Positions 46,301 through 54,115 of a DNA stretch of 64,000 nucleotides are shown here, in pieces (position 1 is the first letter of the stretch; each line of letters opens with the position of its first letter). Location: the NCBI RefSeq assembly GCF_001571105.1, contig NZ_BCTD01000013.1, one strand, 5' to 3'. The notes under the pieces are model-generated. The model did no database searches. It saw nothing but the letters and a program-made list of their open reading frames with translations, and was not told the DNA's origin. The position numbers were made by a program, and so were the translations under genes. Source of the stretch: Azotobacter vinelandii (GTDB lineage Bacteria; Pseudomonadota; Gammaproteobacteria; Pseudomonadales; Pseudomonadaceae).

Positions 46301-46884
46301 TGGACAGCCACCAGACCCGTGCGGAAAAGGGGCTCGGCCTCGGCCTGGCGATCGCCGACGGTCTCTGCCGCGTGCTGAACCACCGCCTGGAGGTACGCTC
46401 CTGGCTCGGCAAGGGCAGCGTCTTCAGCGTCACCGTCCCGCTGGCCCGCACCGTCGCGCCGGTCGTCAGTGCCAAGTCCGACGGTACGCAGCCGCTCAAC
46501 ACCCATGCGCTGACCGGTGCCCAGGTGCTCTGCGTGGACAACGAGGACAGCATCCTCACGGCCATGCACAGCCTGCTCTCACGCTGGGGTTGCCAGGTAT
46601 GGACGGCACGTAACCGCCTGGAATGCGAACAACTGCTGGAAGGCGAACTGCGTCCGCAGGTGGCGCTGGTGGATTATCACCTCGATCAGGGCGAAACCGG
46701 CACCGACCTGATGGCCTGGCTGCGCACCCGCCTCGGCAAGCCTTTGCCGGGCGTGGTCATCAGCGCCGATGCACGTCCCGAAACCGTGGCCAAGATCCAC
46801 GCCACCGGCCTCGACTATCTGGGCAAACCGGTCAAGCCGGCAGCCCTGCGCGCCCTGCTCAACCGCCATCTGGCCCTACGCTGA
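43399..46884 (+). CDS. crbS: CrbS/MxtR-type hybrid sensor kinase with SLC5 transporter domain
   Basis: A 1161-residue inner-membrane protein. The first ~500 residues are a sodium:solute symporter (SLC5-like) domain with about 13 helices. A linker (about 520-600) precedes a PAS-like domain (about 620-750, ITQGISVIDGSLRLVAWN), a short coiled coil, the kinase (HisKA FLAAVSHDLMQPLNAARL, His806), the ATPase (NFLTNAFRYAKGHV and GLGLGLAIADGLC), and a C-terminal receiver (Asp1092 in ALVDYHLDQG). This architecture and length match PA3271 (MxtR, called CrbS elsewhere), which with the response regulator CrbR/ErdR activates acetate utilisation genes such as acsA and actP. Start ATG 43399 follows GGAG; a TTG 15 bp upstream is in frame. 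Confidence 0.9.
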   Translation: MSLSIGVIALAALAYMATLFAIAFYGDRRSAPLPPRMRAWVYSLSLAVYCTSWTFFGAVGQATEQLWDFLPIYLGPILLLLFAPWMLQKMVMISKQENITSIADFIAARYGKSQPLAVVVTLICLVGVLPYIALQLKGIVLGVNLLIGAGPDSTGTRAQDTAMVVTLCLALFTILFGTRTLDVTEHHRGMMLAIAFESLVKLLAFLAVGAYITYGLYDGFDHLLEEARTAPQLAEFWSKDTNWPALLVQTGVAMMAIVCLPRQFHVTVVENIEPQDLRLARWVFPLYLFLAALFVVPIALAGQLRLPAGIIPDTFVISLPLAEHSPVLALLAFIGGASAATGMVIVASVALSTMVSNDIMLPWLLRRKNAERPFEAFRHWMLSVRRVSIIGILLMAYVIYRLLGPTTSLATIGQLAFAAISQLTPAMLGALYWKQANRRGVFAGLAVGALLWSYTLVLPLIAQRVGWPLGQFPGLEWLASRPLGLPITSITLGMLISLAGNWAVFAAVSMLSRTRVSEHWQASRFVGQEINRRSGGRSLLAVQIQDLLELAARFVGEEHARRRFERFAQRQGKEFNPNQAATSEWIDHTERLLAGVLGASSTRAVVKAAIEGREMQVEDVVRIVDEASEVLQFNRALLQGAIENITQGISVIDGSLRLVAWNRRYLELFNYPEGLIYVGRPIADLIRYNAERGLLGLGDVEEHVSKRLYWMRLGTPHTFERLFPNGRVIELIGNPMPGGGFVTSFTDITEFREAERALKEANEGLEQRVIERTRELSKLNQALVEAKAHAESANQSKTRFLAAVSHDLMQPLNAARLFAASLAHQEPPLPPEAQRLVQHLDCSLRSAEDLITDLLDISRLESGRITPERTNFPIADLFDTLGAEFKALAREQGIDFHLRSSKLRINSDMKLLRRVLQNFLTNAFRYAKGHVLLGVRRQGDQLRLEVWDRGPGIPEDKRQEIFEEFKRLDSHQTRAEKGLGLGLAIADGLCRVLNHRLEVRSWLGKGSVFSVTVPLARTVAPVVSAKSDGTQPLNTHALTGAQVLCVDNEDSILTAMHSLLSRWGCQVWTARNRLECEQLLEGELRPQVALVDYHLDQGETGTDLMAWLRTRLGKPLPGVVISADARPETVAKIHATGLDYLGKPVKPAALRALLNRHLALR

Positions 46885-46891
46885 TTCGGCT

Positions 46892-46908
46892 GCGGGCGCT
46901 CCGCCCGC
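46892..46908 (+). terminator. weak terminator candidate after crbS
   Basis: GCGGGCG-CTC-CGCCCGC forms a strong 7-bp stem 8 bp after the crbS stop, but only a TTT follows after several bases. Readthrough into the MgtC/DUF4010 gene is possible. Confidence 0.3.
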
Positions 46909-46963
46909 GGCTGCATTTCGAAGCGCAGGAACGTCCAGCCCCCCTCCCTTCCGTGGTATCGCC

Positions 46964-48223
46964 ATGCCGAGCAATCCCGAGCTTCTTCTCGATCTGACCA
47001 TCGCCCTGGGCATCGGCCTGCTGATCGGCACCGAACGCGGCTGGAGCGCGCGCGAAACCGATGATGCACGCCTGGTCGCCGGTATCCGCACCTTCGGACT
47101 GAGCGGACTACTCGGTGGCCTGTCGGCGCTGCTCGGCCAGCAGTTGGGCCTGGCGGCCTGGATCGCCCTGCTGCTGGTATTCGGACTGCTGGTAGTGGCC
47201 GGCTATCTCGGCGACCTGCGCAACACCGGCGATCAGGGCATGACCAGCGAGATCGCCATGCTGCTGACCTTCCTGCTCGGCAGTCTGGCATTGATCGCGG
47301 ATCACCAGGCGCTGGCCGCTGCCGGCGCAGTGGTGGTGGCCCTGCTGCTAAGCCTCAAGGAAGCCTTGCACGCCGCGCTGCGCCGACTGACGGCGCAGGA
47401 GCTCTCCGGCATGCTGAAGCTGCTGTTCATTTCCGTGGTATTGCTGCCGGTACTGCCGAACCGGGGCTATGGTCCCTGGGAGGCATTCAATCCCTACGAG
47501 ACCTGGTGGATGGTGGTACTGATAGCAGCCATCGGCTTTGCCGCCTATATGGCCATACGCCTGGTCGGCACTCGCCATGGGTTGCTGCTGACAGCCCTGC
47601 TCGGCGGGATAGTGTCCTCCACCGCGATGACCCTGACCCTGTCCCGTCTGCAGCGAACGCTACGAATGCACCGTCTGCTCGCCTGCGCTCTCCTGGCCAC
47701 CTCGGCGCTGATGTTTCCGCGGGTGTTGCTGGAGGTCGGGCTGATCAACCCCGGCTTGCTGGCCAGTCTGCTCTGGCCGATGGGTGTCGCCACCCTGGTC
47801 TACGCCGGAGGCGCTCTCCTCCATTATCGCGGCTCCGGGCAGGAGCCAGCCGCCGAGAGCGAACCGCCGCTGCAGAACCCCTTCGAACTGGGCCCGGCGC
47901 TGCGCTTTGCCGCCCTGCTGGTACTGATCCTCTTCCTGGTGGAGGCTGGCCGCCACTGGCTGGGCGATACCGGGGTCTATCTCGTGGCGCTTCTGGCCGG
48001 AATGACGGACGTCGATGCGATCACCCTGTCACTGGCGCGCAATGCACTGGGCGAGTTGGATAGCGAGGTGGCAGTGCGAGGCATCTTTCTCGCCGCCATG
48101 AGCAACAGCCTGGTCAAGGGTGGGCTGATCGCCGTGATCGGCGGGAGCCGCCTGGCCCTGCTCAGCCTGCCAGTAATGGCCAGCGGCCTGCTTGCCGGGC
48201 TGGCAACGCTCTGGCTTCGCTGA
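46964..48223 (+). CDS. MgtC/SapB-family DUF4010 membrane protein
   Basis: A 419-residue inner-membrane protein with about 11-12 hydrophobic helices. The N-terminal ~140 residues fit MgtC/SapB (LTIALGIGLLIGTERGWSA, GIRTFGLSGLLGGL, MTSEIAMLLTFLLGSL). The rest fits DUF4010 (GTRHGLLLTALLGGIVSSTAMT, LAGMTDVDAITLSLAR). The function is unknown; MgtC relatives are tied to Mg2+ limitation and virulence, which cannot be assumed here. Confidence 0.85.
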   Translation: MPSNPELLLDLTIALGIGLLIGTERGWSARETDDARLVAGIRTFGLSGLLGGLSALLGQQLGLAAWIALLLVFGLLVVAGYLGDLRNTGDQGMTSEIAMLLTFLLGSLALIADHQALAAAGAVVVALLLSLKEALHAALRRLTAQELSGMLKLLFISVVLLPVLPNRGYGPWEAFNPYETWWMVVLIAAIGFAAYMAIRLVGTRHGLLLTALLGGIVSSTAMTLTLSRLQRTLRMHRLLACALLATSALMFPRVLLEVGLINPGLLASLLWPMGVATLVYAGGALLHYRGSGQEPAAESEPPLQNPFELGPALRFAALLVLILFLVEAGRHWLGDTGVYLVALLAGMTDVDAITLSLARNALGELDSEVAVRGIFLAAMSNSLVKGGLIAVIGGSRLALLSLPVMASGLLAGLATLWLR

Positions 48224-48238
48224 AACGACTGCCGATCC

Positions 48239-48670
48239 TCAGGAATGCGCGGCAAGGCAGCCGAGCAGTCGCAGCGCTTCGCCCGAGCCCTGGGCTGCCG
48301 CCTGCTCCAGCCAGTAGCGGCCCTGTTGCAGTTCCAGCGGCCCCGCCTCGCAGCAGTGGCGACCGAGTTCCAACTGAGCCTGGATATCGCCAGCCCGTGC
48401 AGCCTGACGCAACAGTTCAAGACCGAAGCGGCGATCGCGAGGGGTTCGACAGTCGCGGCAGAGCAGTTGACCAAGGCGGCTCTGCGCCGCCACCACTCCT
48501 TGGCGCGCGGCCTGCTTGAGCAGATGTCCGGCAAAACGCTTGGCGCTGTGGGTCTTGCCGATGGCAGGGCTATCCAGCAACCAGGAAGCCACCTTTACCG
48601 GCAGGCGTGTCTGTGAAGTGGCAGGCAAAGAGGACTGGGTACGAATTCTCATAGCGAACAGCGGGCTCAT
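48239..48670 (-). CDS. Sel1-like repeat protein
   Basis: A 143-residue protein with about three Sel1/TPR-like repeats of 36 residues: KQAARQGVVAAQSRLGQLL, RQAARAGDIQAQLELGRHC, and EQAAAQGSGEALRLLGCL. Such solenoids bind proteins. It has no signal peptide. Either ATG 48670 or 48652 could start it; neither has a good ribosome site. It converges with the DUF4010 gene. Confidence 0.7.
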   Translation of the reverse strand: MSPLFAMRIRTQSSLPATSQTRLPVKVASWLLDSPAIGKTHSAKRFAGHLLKQAARQGVVAAQSRLGQLLCRDCRTPRDRRFGLELLRQAARAGDIQAQLELGRHCCEAGPLELQQGRYWLEQAAAQGSGEALRLLGCLAAHS

Positions 48671-49041
48671 TTTGAGAAGGCGCGCACTGTACTCCTTTTT
48701 CCCGAGGAGTAAAGACTTGCCAAAGTGCGACGAAGAGGTTCCACTGCCTCGACAAGGAAATCCACAGAAGCTGTGGATAACACGGTGGACAACAGTCTTC
48801 CGACCTTTCCAAGAGTCGATGATTTCTGGTCTCGGCTTGAACTGGTGTTTTTTTGGCCAGAAAAAACTTCTTGATTTTCATCTATTTAGATGCATCATGA
48901 AGCCGACGGCAAGGTAATCCGGCGCATTCTGGGACTGATCTTGCTGTCATTTTTCATCAATCAAACACAAAACCGCGACTTGATCCCGTTCCCACGGCCT
49001 CGCCCTTGCGCGGGAACCGGGCTCGTGCAAAGGACCTCACG
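48671..49041. other. AT-rich intergenic region with a perfect DnaA box
   Basis: This 371-bp region is clearly richer in A/T than its surroundings. ATCCACAG-AAG-CTGTGGAT (48760-48778) is a 19-bp perfect inverted repeat, and its right arm runs on to TGTGGATAA (48772-48780), a consensus DnaA box on the minus strand (TTATCCACA). It also should hold promoters for the Sel1 gene and ydbH. No gene is seen in it. Confidence 0.55.
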
Positions 49042-51633
49042 GTGGCGGCTCACCATCCGAAATGGCGCAACGCCAGGCGGATAGTTCTGGTCGGCGCTAT
49101 CCTGATCGTCACCCTGGCCTACGGCAATCATCGCTGGCAGCAATTTCTGCATGCCCGAGGCATCGAGCAACTTTCCTGGCAGGGCCTGCGCTTCACCTCC
49201 AGCGGTCCAGTCCTGCGATATCTGAAACTGGAACAGCGGCAGGCCAGCGGCGGCCGTCTGCAAATCATCGCAGAGCACTCGCGGCTCGACTGGCCGACGC
49301 ACGATGGCCAGGGCTGGCACTTGCCACAATTGCGCATTGCTCGACTGGACGTGGCCTGGCAAGCCCCGAGCATCGGAGCAGCCCCGTCCTCGGCCGGCTC
49401 GCCCGATCCGCACAGCCTGGCCGCCCTTCCCCGACATCTGGCGATCGATACCTTCACTGCCAGGCTTCCCTGCGCCAATGGCCGCTGCCTCCTGCAAGGC
49501 TCGTTGCAGGCACAGCATGCCGGCCCCCGCCTGCTGCCGGCCAGTCTGGACCTTCGACTGCAGCACGAAGGACGGCAACTGAGCCTGGATGCAAATCTGG
49601 ACGGCCGGGCCGGCTTTCAGGAACTGGTGATGCAGGCACGCATACTGCTCAACGGGCAGGCTCGCATCCGGCTATCGGGCATCTTGAGCAGCGACGACAC
49701 GGAACAGACTTGGCGGGGAGAACTGGCCATGCTGGGCCTGCCCGAGGCCCCTTGGCTGCGGGACTGGCTCGGACAGTGGCTGGAACCCTGGCGAACGGAT
49801 GCCAGTCCCGCCCTTCAGGCCGTAGGACTCGAAGCCGACTGGCGGCTCCAGTGGCCACGGGGTCCACTGGAGCTATCCAGATTGCGCAAGATGGCACAGG
49901 GAGAAGCCCACCTCCGCGCCAGCCTGCCCGAAGCCTGGCCGGCACCGGGGATAGGCCTGCTGAAAGGCGACCTGGACCTGAATCTGGTCGGTAGTGCAGG
50001 AAAGTGGCTACCCCGCCAGTTGCATGCCGATCTCCACCTGACTCGACCACAGGGCGCCTGGCTGGAGGGCGTCCCCGAGCCCCTGCGGCCAGAAGCACTG
50101 CAGTTGCAGATCGCCCCCCACCCCATCAATACCTCGAGCAAAGCGCCGCACCTCCCCCTGAGCCTGCGGTTGCACAGCCAAGGTCCGCTGCGGGCGCTGT
50201 TGCAAGGCGAGCTGAATATCGCCCCTCAGTTGCCCGACTGGCGCGTCGAACTGAAGGGCGGCACGCTCGAGATCGACGCACCTCGCCTGCAGTTTTCCGG
50301 CAACCGCCTGGAGCGATTGAAAGTTCGCCTGCGAATGGCCGGTCAGCTCGACCACGAACGCCTGCGATTGGCGCTGGATGAAGGATCGCGTTTCAGTCTC
50401 GGGCGGCTGGCACTGGCCGAGTTGCTCCTGGAAGAATTGCAGGGTCAACTGGCTGGCCTGCACCTCACAGCCGAACCTGTCGGCGAAGGGCTGCGCGTTT
50501 CGCAACTGGGAGGCCCGCTGCACCTGCAGACAGCGAATCTGCAGCATCCCCGCCTGCATGCCCAAGGCTGGCGCTGGCAAGGTCGTCTCGATGGCGGAGA
50601 CGGGCACCAGCAGCTCGGCGGCATGCTGCAGGGCGAGCGGGGACTGGGCATGAACCTGCAGCTACGGCGTAGCTCAGGCGGTGCATTGGCCATGGAAGCC
50701 CGGCTGACGGAAATCCTCCTGCAGGCCGGCAACCCGCTGGCGGCGACCTTGAGCGACTGGCCCGCACGGCTCGAGTTGGACAAGGGGCGCCTGCAAGGCA
50801 GCGCCCACCTGTACCTGAGTCCCGGTAAGCCACGGCAGGCCGAGTTGAAGCTGCAATCGCAGGGCCTCTCGGGAATCTACGAGCGCAGCGAACTGGACGG
50901 TCTGAGCGGGCGAATTCAGGCACGACTGCGCGGATCGCATCTGGAATTGCAACTGACCGAGTTGGAGGTGACACATCTCAACCCCGGCCTCCCGCTCGGC
51001 CCACTGCGTCTGCGAGGCCAGTATTCGGCAAGCCTGGCGCAGCCACTGCGCGGTCGACTCGCCTGGCAGCAGGCCGAACTCACCCTGCTGGACGGGCGCG
51101 CCTGGCTGCCCCCGTCGAGCCGGGATCTGTCGACAGGCTCGGCAAGCCTTCCGCTTCGGCTCGAAGGGCTGCAGCTCGGTGAGCTGTTCCGCCTCTACCC
51201 GGCCGAAGGACTGGCTGGCCGAGGGACCCTGGATGGACGCCTGCCGCTACTCGTCGGACCGGCCGGCGTGCGTATCGAGCAAGGTCGACTGGACAATCGC
51301 GGCCCCGGCATACTGCAGTTCCGCTCCGAAAGAATCCGCACCTTCGCCCGCAGCAATCCAGCCATGAAACTGGTGGCCGACGCACTGGAAAACTTCCACT
51401 TCAGCCGGCTATCGAGCGACCTCGGTTATGATGAGCAGGGCAAGCTGCGCATGGGACTGCGTCTCGAAGGGCGCAATCCCGCCTTGGAAAAAGGCCGGCC
51501 CATCCACTTCGACATCAACCTGGAAGAGGATATTCCGGCCTTGCTGACCAGCCTGCAGCTCTCCGACCGCGTCAGCGAAAGGATTCGGCAACGCGTGCAG
51601 CAGCGACTGCGAAAAAGCCCCGACGCCCCCTGA
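49042..51633 (+). CDS. ydbH: AsmA-like intermembrane lipid transport protein YdbH
   Basis: An 863-residue protein anchored by one N-terminal helix (RRIVLVGAILIVTLAY) with a long, repetitive beta-rich periplasmic part, the layout of AsmA-like bridge proteins. YdbH in E. coli (879 residues) works redundantly with TamB and YhdP to move phospholipids to the outer membrane. The C-terminal ~150 residues match the family's most conserved end (GTLDGRLPLLVGPAGVRIEQ, DLGYDEQGKLRMGLRLEG). GTG 49042 was chosen because AGGA precedes it; the frame stays open further upstream. It is followed by ynbE and ydbL, which is diagnostic. Confidence 0.87.
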   Translation: MAAHHPKWRNARRIVLVGAILIVTLAYGNHRWQQFLHARGIEQLSWQGLRFTSSGPVLRYLKLEQRQASGGRLQIIAEHSRLDWPTHDGQGWHLPQLRIARLDVAWQAPSIGAAPSSAGSPDPHSLAALPRHLAIDTFTARLPCANGRCLLQGSLQAQHAGPRLLPASLDLRLQHEGRQLSLDANLDGRAGFQELVMQARILLNGQARIRLSGILSSDDTEQTWRGELAMLGLPEAPWLRDWLGQWLEPWRTDASPALQAVGLEADWRLQWPRGPLELSRLRKMAQGEAHLRASLPEAWPAPGIGLLKGDLDLNLVGSAGKWLPRQLHADLHLTRPQGAWLEGVPEPLRPEALQLQIAPHPINTSSKAPHLPLSLRLHSQGPLRALLQGELNIAPQLPDWRVELKGGTLEIDAPRLQFSGNRLERLKVRLRMAGQLDHERLRLALDEGSRFSLGRLALAELLLEELQGQLAGLHLTAEPVGEGLRVSQLGGPLHLQTANLQHPRLHAQGWRWQGRLDGGDGHQQLGGMLQGERGLGMNLQLRRSSGGALAMEARLTEILLQAGNPLAATLSDWPARLELDKGRLQGSAHLYLSPGKPRQAELKLQSQGLSGIYERSELDGLSGRIQARLRGSHLELQLTELEVTHLNPGLPLGPLRLRGQYSASLAQPLRGRLAWQQAELTLLDGRAWLPPSSRDLSTGSASLPLRLEGLQLGELFRLYPAEGLAGRGTLDGRLPLLVGPAGVRIEQGRLDNRGPGILQFRSERIRTFARSNPAMKLVADALENFHFSRLSSDLGYDEQGKLRMGLRLEGRNPALEKGRPIHFDINLEEDIPALLTSLQLSDRVSERIRQRVQQRLRKSPDAP

Positions 51634-51645
51634 TTGGAGAACCCC

Positions 51646-51837
51646 ATGCGCCTGCGCCATCTGTTCGCCGTCCCGCTGCTTGGCCTGCTGGCCGCTGCCT
51701 GCACGCCCACAGTGCAACTGGCCGTCCCCGACGAGCCGATCAACATCAACCTCAACGTGAAGATCCAGCACGAAGTCTATGTCAGGGTGGACGAGGCCCT
51801 GGACGATATCATCGACAAGGACAGCGGCCTGTTCTGA
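51646..51837 (+). CDS. ynbE: YnbE family outer-membrane lipoprotein
   Basis: A 63-residue lipoprotein with lipobox LLAAAC (Cys19). The mature part VQLAVPDEPININLNVKIQHEVYVRVD is the YnbE pattern. In E. coli YnbE interacts with the C-terminal end of YdbH, probably completing the bridge at the outer membrane. GGAG precedes ATG 51646. Confidence 0.9.
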   Translation: MRLRHLFAVPLLGLLAAACTPTVQLAVPDEPININLNVKIQHEVYVRVDEALDDIIDKDSGLF

Positions 51838-51846
51838 GGAGATCCC

Positions 51847-52191
51847 ATGAAGATCCGCGCGCGCATGACAACCCTGCTGATCGTGCTGGGCCTTGCCTTG
51901 CCAGCCCTGGCAATGAGTCTCAACGAAGCCATGGGAGCCCTCTCCGGCGCCAAGGCTCGCGGCCAACTGGGCGAGATGCCCAACGGCTACCTGGGTGTGG
52001 TCAGTCCAGGCGATCAGGCCGAAGAAATCGCCCGTCTGATCAACCAGGCACGACGCACCGAATACCAGCGCCTTGCACGGGAAAACGGCATCAAACAAGG
52101 CGATGTGGAAGCCATCGCCGGACAGAAGGCTCTGGAGAAGACCTCGAAAGGCCAGTACATCCAACTGAACGGCAAGTGGATACGCAAATGA
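51847..52191 (+). CDS. ydbL: YdbL family periplasmic protein (DUF1318)
   Basis: A 114-residue protein with a signal peptide (MKIRARMTTLLIVLGLALPALA) and the DUF1318 body (LNEAMGALSGAKARGQLGEMPNGYLGVV and a conserved YIQLNGKWIRK end). YdbL modulates the YdbH-YnbE pair in E. coli. Its stop overlaps the methyltransferase start (ATGA). Confidence 0.9.
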   Translation: MKIRARMTTLLIVLGLALPALAMSLNEAMGALSGAKARGQLGEMPNGYLGVVSPGDQAEEIARLINQARRTEYQRLARENGIKQGDVEAIAGQKALEKTSKGQYIQLNGKWIRK

Positions 52192-52844
52192 TCCCATCCG
52201 AAGAAGTATCACCGGCACTCGATGCGAACGACCTCCGGCAGATCACCGCAACCACGCTGCAACACTACACTGCATCCGCCGAAGCCTTCCGCGAAGGTAC
52301 CCGCGATCACGATGTCCGCCAGAACATCGACGCTCTGCTGCGCCACATCGAAGGGCCATCGCCTTTCATTATTCTCGACTTCGGTTGCGGTCCAGGGCGC
52401 GATCTCAAGGCCTTCCGAGCTCTCGGCCATCAGCCGATCGGCCTGGACGGCTGTCCCCGCTTCGCCGAAATGGCCCGCACCGACTCGGGCTGCGAGGTCT
52501 GGCAGCAGGACTTCCTGCGACTCGATCTGCCGACTGGACGTTTCGACGGCATCTTCGCCAACGCCTCGCTGTTCCATGTCCCCACCCAGGAACTCTCCCA
52601 GGTGCTAGGCAAGCTGTATGCAGCCCTCAAGCCTGGCGGCGTGCTGTTCAGCTCCAATCCACGCGGGCACAACGAAGAGGGCTGGAATGGGAACCGCTAT
52701 GGCAGCTATCACGACCTCGACGCCTGGCGACGTTATCTGAACGCGGCCGGCTTCGTTGAACTCGAACACTACTATCGCCCCAGCGGTCTTCCATGCGAGC
52801 AACAACCCTGGCTCGCCAGCGTGTGGCGCAAGCCAGGACTCTGA
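52188..52844 (+). CDS. class I SAM-dependent methyltransferase
   Basis: A 218-residue cytoplasmic methyltransferase. Motif I is IILDFGCGPGRDLKAF (about 64-79), the acidic residue after strand 2 is in PIGLDGCPRF, and motif post-I/IV is FDGIFANASLFHVP. The C terminus (YGSYHDLDAWRRYLNAAGF) is like ubiquinone/tellurite-type methyltransferases. The substrate is unknown. The 4-bp overlap with ydbL means it is translated with the lipid-transport operon, which may be functional or accidental. Confidence 0.8.
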   Translation: MIPSEEVSPALDANDLRQITATTLQHYTASAEAFREGTRDHDVRQNIDALLRHIEGPSPFIILDFGCGPGRDLKAFRALGHQPIGLDGCPRFAEMARTDSGCEVWQQDFLRLDLPTGRFDGIFANASLFHVPTQELSQVLGKLYAALKPGGVLFSSNPRGHNEEGWNGNRYGSYHDLDAWRRYLNAAGFVELEHYYRPSGLPCEQQPWLASVWRKPGL

Positions 52845-53434
52845 TGCAAGAGTATGGCTAACAGACGGGGCCTTCATTGGTTCGCACAACCATTCTTGCC
52901 CGACTGACCGACCGGCCAGGATAAATTGACAGAGAGCCGATGGAAACCCGCGCTTCGGGGCTTCCAACCAGTCGCTGGTCATCCTGGTTGAAAAGCTTTC
53001 TATAATGGTCATCGATGCAGGACTTCCAGCGCTCCACTCCCCCACCATCCTCGATGGGGTTATACAATAATGATGGAAACCGCTTGAGCCTGTCCCGCTC
53101 AATTGCCTGCCATCATTTCCGTGGCACATTTTTACTTGGAAAGCAGAGGAGACTTGTGGTAACTACCCGACAGCCATGATTCGTATACAATATGGAAGCC
53201 TCTTCGATAACTGCCCGGTCTGGCAAGAAGCAGATTGATAAAATCCAGCCAGGCTGGCATACGATGAAAGGGCTCCTTTCCTGACAGCGGTCTAGAATAA
53301 CGAGAAAGTGCGCTGTCGAAGGTTCGTTGCCTCATGAATATGGATTTACGCTCCATCCGATGGATCAGGATGCGCATTTAAATTCATATGGCAACTTTTC
53401 CTTGTTCAATGTTCAAAATTGACAGGTAAGCCCA
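52845..53434. other. AT-rich stretch with possible gene remnants
   Basis: This 590-bp region has visibly lower GC than the rest of the window. Two short minus-strand open frames lie end to end in different frames: 53335-53132 (67 residues, MRQRTFDSALSRYSRPLSG) and 53067-52858 (69 residues, MYNPIEDGGGVERWKSC). Neither has a good ribosome site nor a family I recognise. They could be one degraded gene split by a frameshift. Confidence 0.35.
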
Positions 53435-53704
53435 TTGAGCTCACAACAAATCACCGAAGCCGAAATGCGCGAGGCATTGGGCCTTGCCCCAGCAAAGCCC
53501 GCTCCCGAGAAGCGCAAACACCCATTCAGCTACATTCTGGTGGAGTTGAGTGTACGCAAACTGACTGGTGGCCCGGCATTCCGGTTCGAATACAAGTCTC
53601 GTTCGCTCAGCACCCTGGAAGCGAAACTCGAAGCGGAGAAGGCCGTACGCAAGAAAGGACTTGAAGTCTGGGCCGTGCTTGATGTCCGTCAAGTCAGCGA
53701 GTAA
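53435..53704 (+). CDS. small hypothetical protein
   Basis: An 89-residue soluble protein of unknown function. It has a compact alpha/beta pattern (PFSYILVELSVRKLTGGPAF, FEYKSRSLSTLEAKLEAEKA, LEVWAVLDVRQVSE) and ends cleanly. The likely start is TTG 53435, preceded by AGGTAAG; ATG 53465 is the alternative. Codon use and pattern look like a real gene. It lies between the AT-rich stretch and tRNA-Ser. Confidence 0.6.
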   Translation: MSSQQITEAEMREALGLAPAKPAPEKRKHPFSYILVELSVRKLTGGPAFRFEYKSRSLSTLEAKLEAEKAVRKKGLEVWAVLDVRQVSE

Positions 53705-53861
53705 GCAGAAGAGACCTTCCGAAGGCCATCGGATGGCCTGTCATCGACAGTGTGAAAAGATCGGCTGACTGTTCGGACCAAGGCCTGTCGGCATAATGGT
53801 ATCGGTCGACGTATATCGTCGTGCGAACGTCACGAGACAAGGCGAAAGAATTGATCGCATG

Positions 53862-53893
53862 AAAAAGCCTTGCAGCTCGAGAACTGCAAGGCT
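53862..53893 (-). terminator. intrinsic terminator of tRNA-Ser
   Basis: AGCCTTGCAG (53866-53875) pairs with CTGCAAGGCT (53884-53893). TTTTT follows on the minus strand (53866-53862). It is 8 bp past tRNA-Ser. Confidence 0.88.
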
Positions 53894-53900
53894 CTGGATA

Positions 53901-53990
53901 TGGCGGGGAGATAGGGATTCGAACCCTAGGTACCCTTGCGGATACAACGGATTTCGAATCCGTCCCGTTCGACCACTCCGGCATCTCCCC
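53901..53990 (-). tRNA. tRNA-Ser(CGA)
   Basis: A 90-nt class II tRNA with encoded CCA. It has a 7-bp acceptor stem GGGGAGA/TCTCCCC, anticodon loop TTCGAAA (anticodon CGA), a long variable arm, and T arm GGTTCGAATCC. tRNA-Ser genes are frequent integration sites; no duplicated 3' end was found in this window. Confidence 0.96.
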
Positions 53991-54115
53991 TGGGCGGCGC
54001 GCATGATACCAGCTCGAATGCCTTTGGCGAACCCCCCCCGCATGGATTTTTTTGTGTGCATTCAGGTAATTGGCCAACTCCGGCAAGTACTGCGGCAAAG
54101 CGACGGCCCAACTTC

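Noticed and set aside
44260..46569. Minus-strand frame of 769 codons opposite crbS
   Set aside because: Shadow frame; the sensor's domains on the plus strand are intact throughout.
52605..53129. Minus-strand 174-codon frame reaching into the methyltransferase gene
   Set aside because: More than a third is antisense to a motif-complete methyltransferase, and no family pattern is visible.
53901..53990. Integrated island with attL/attR at tRNA-Ser
   Set aside because: No repeat of the tRNA 3' end and no integrase in the window; only composition hints remain.
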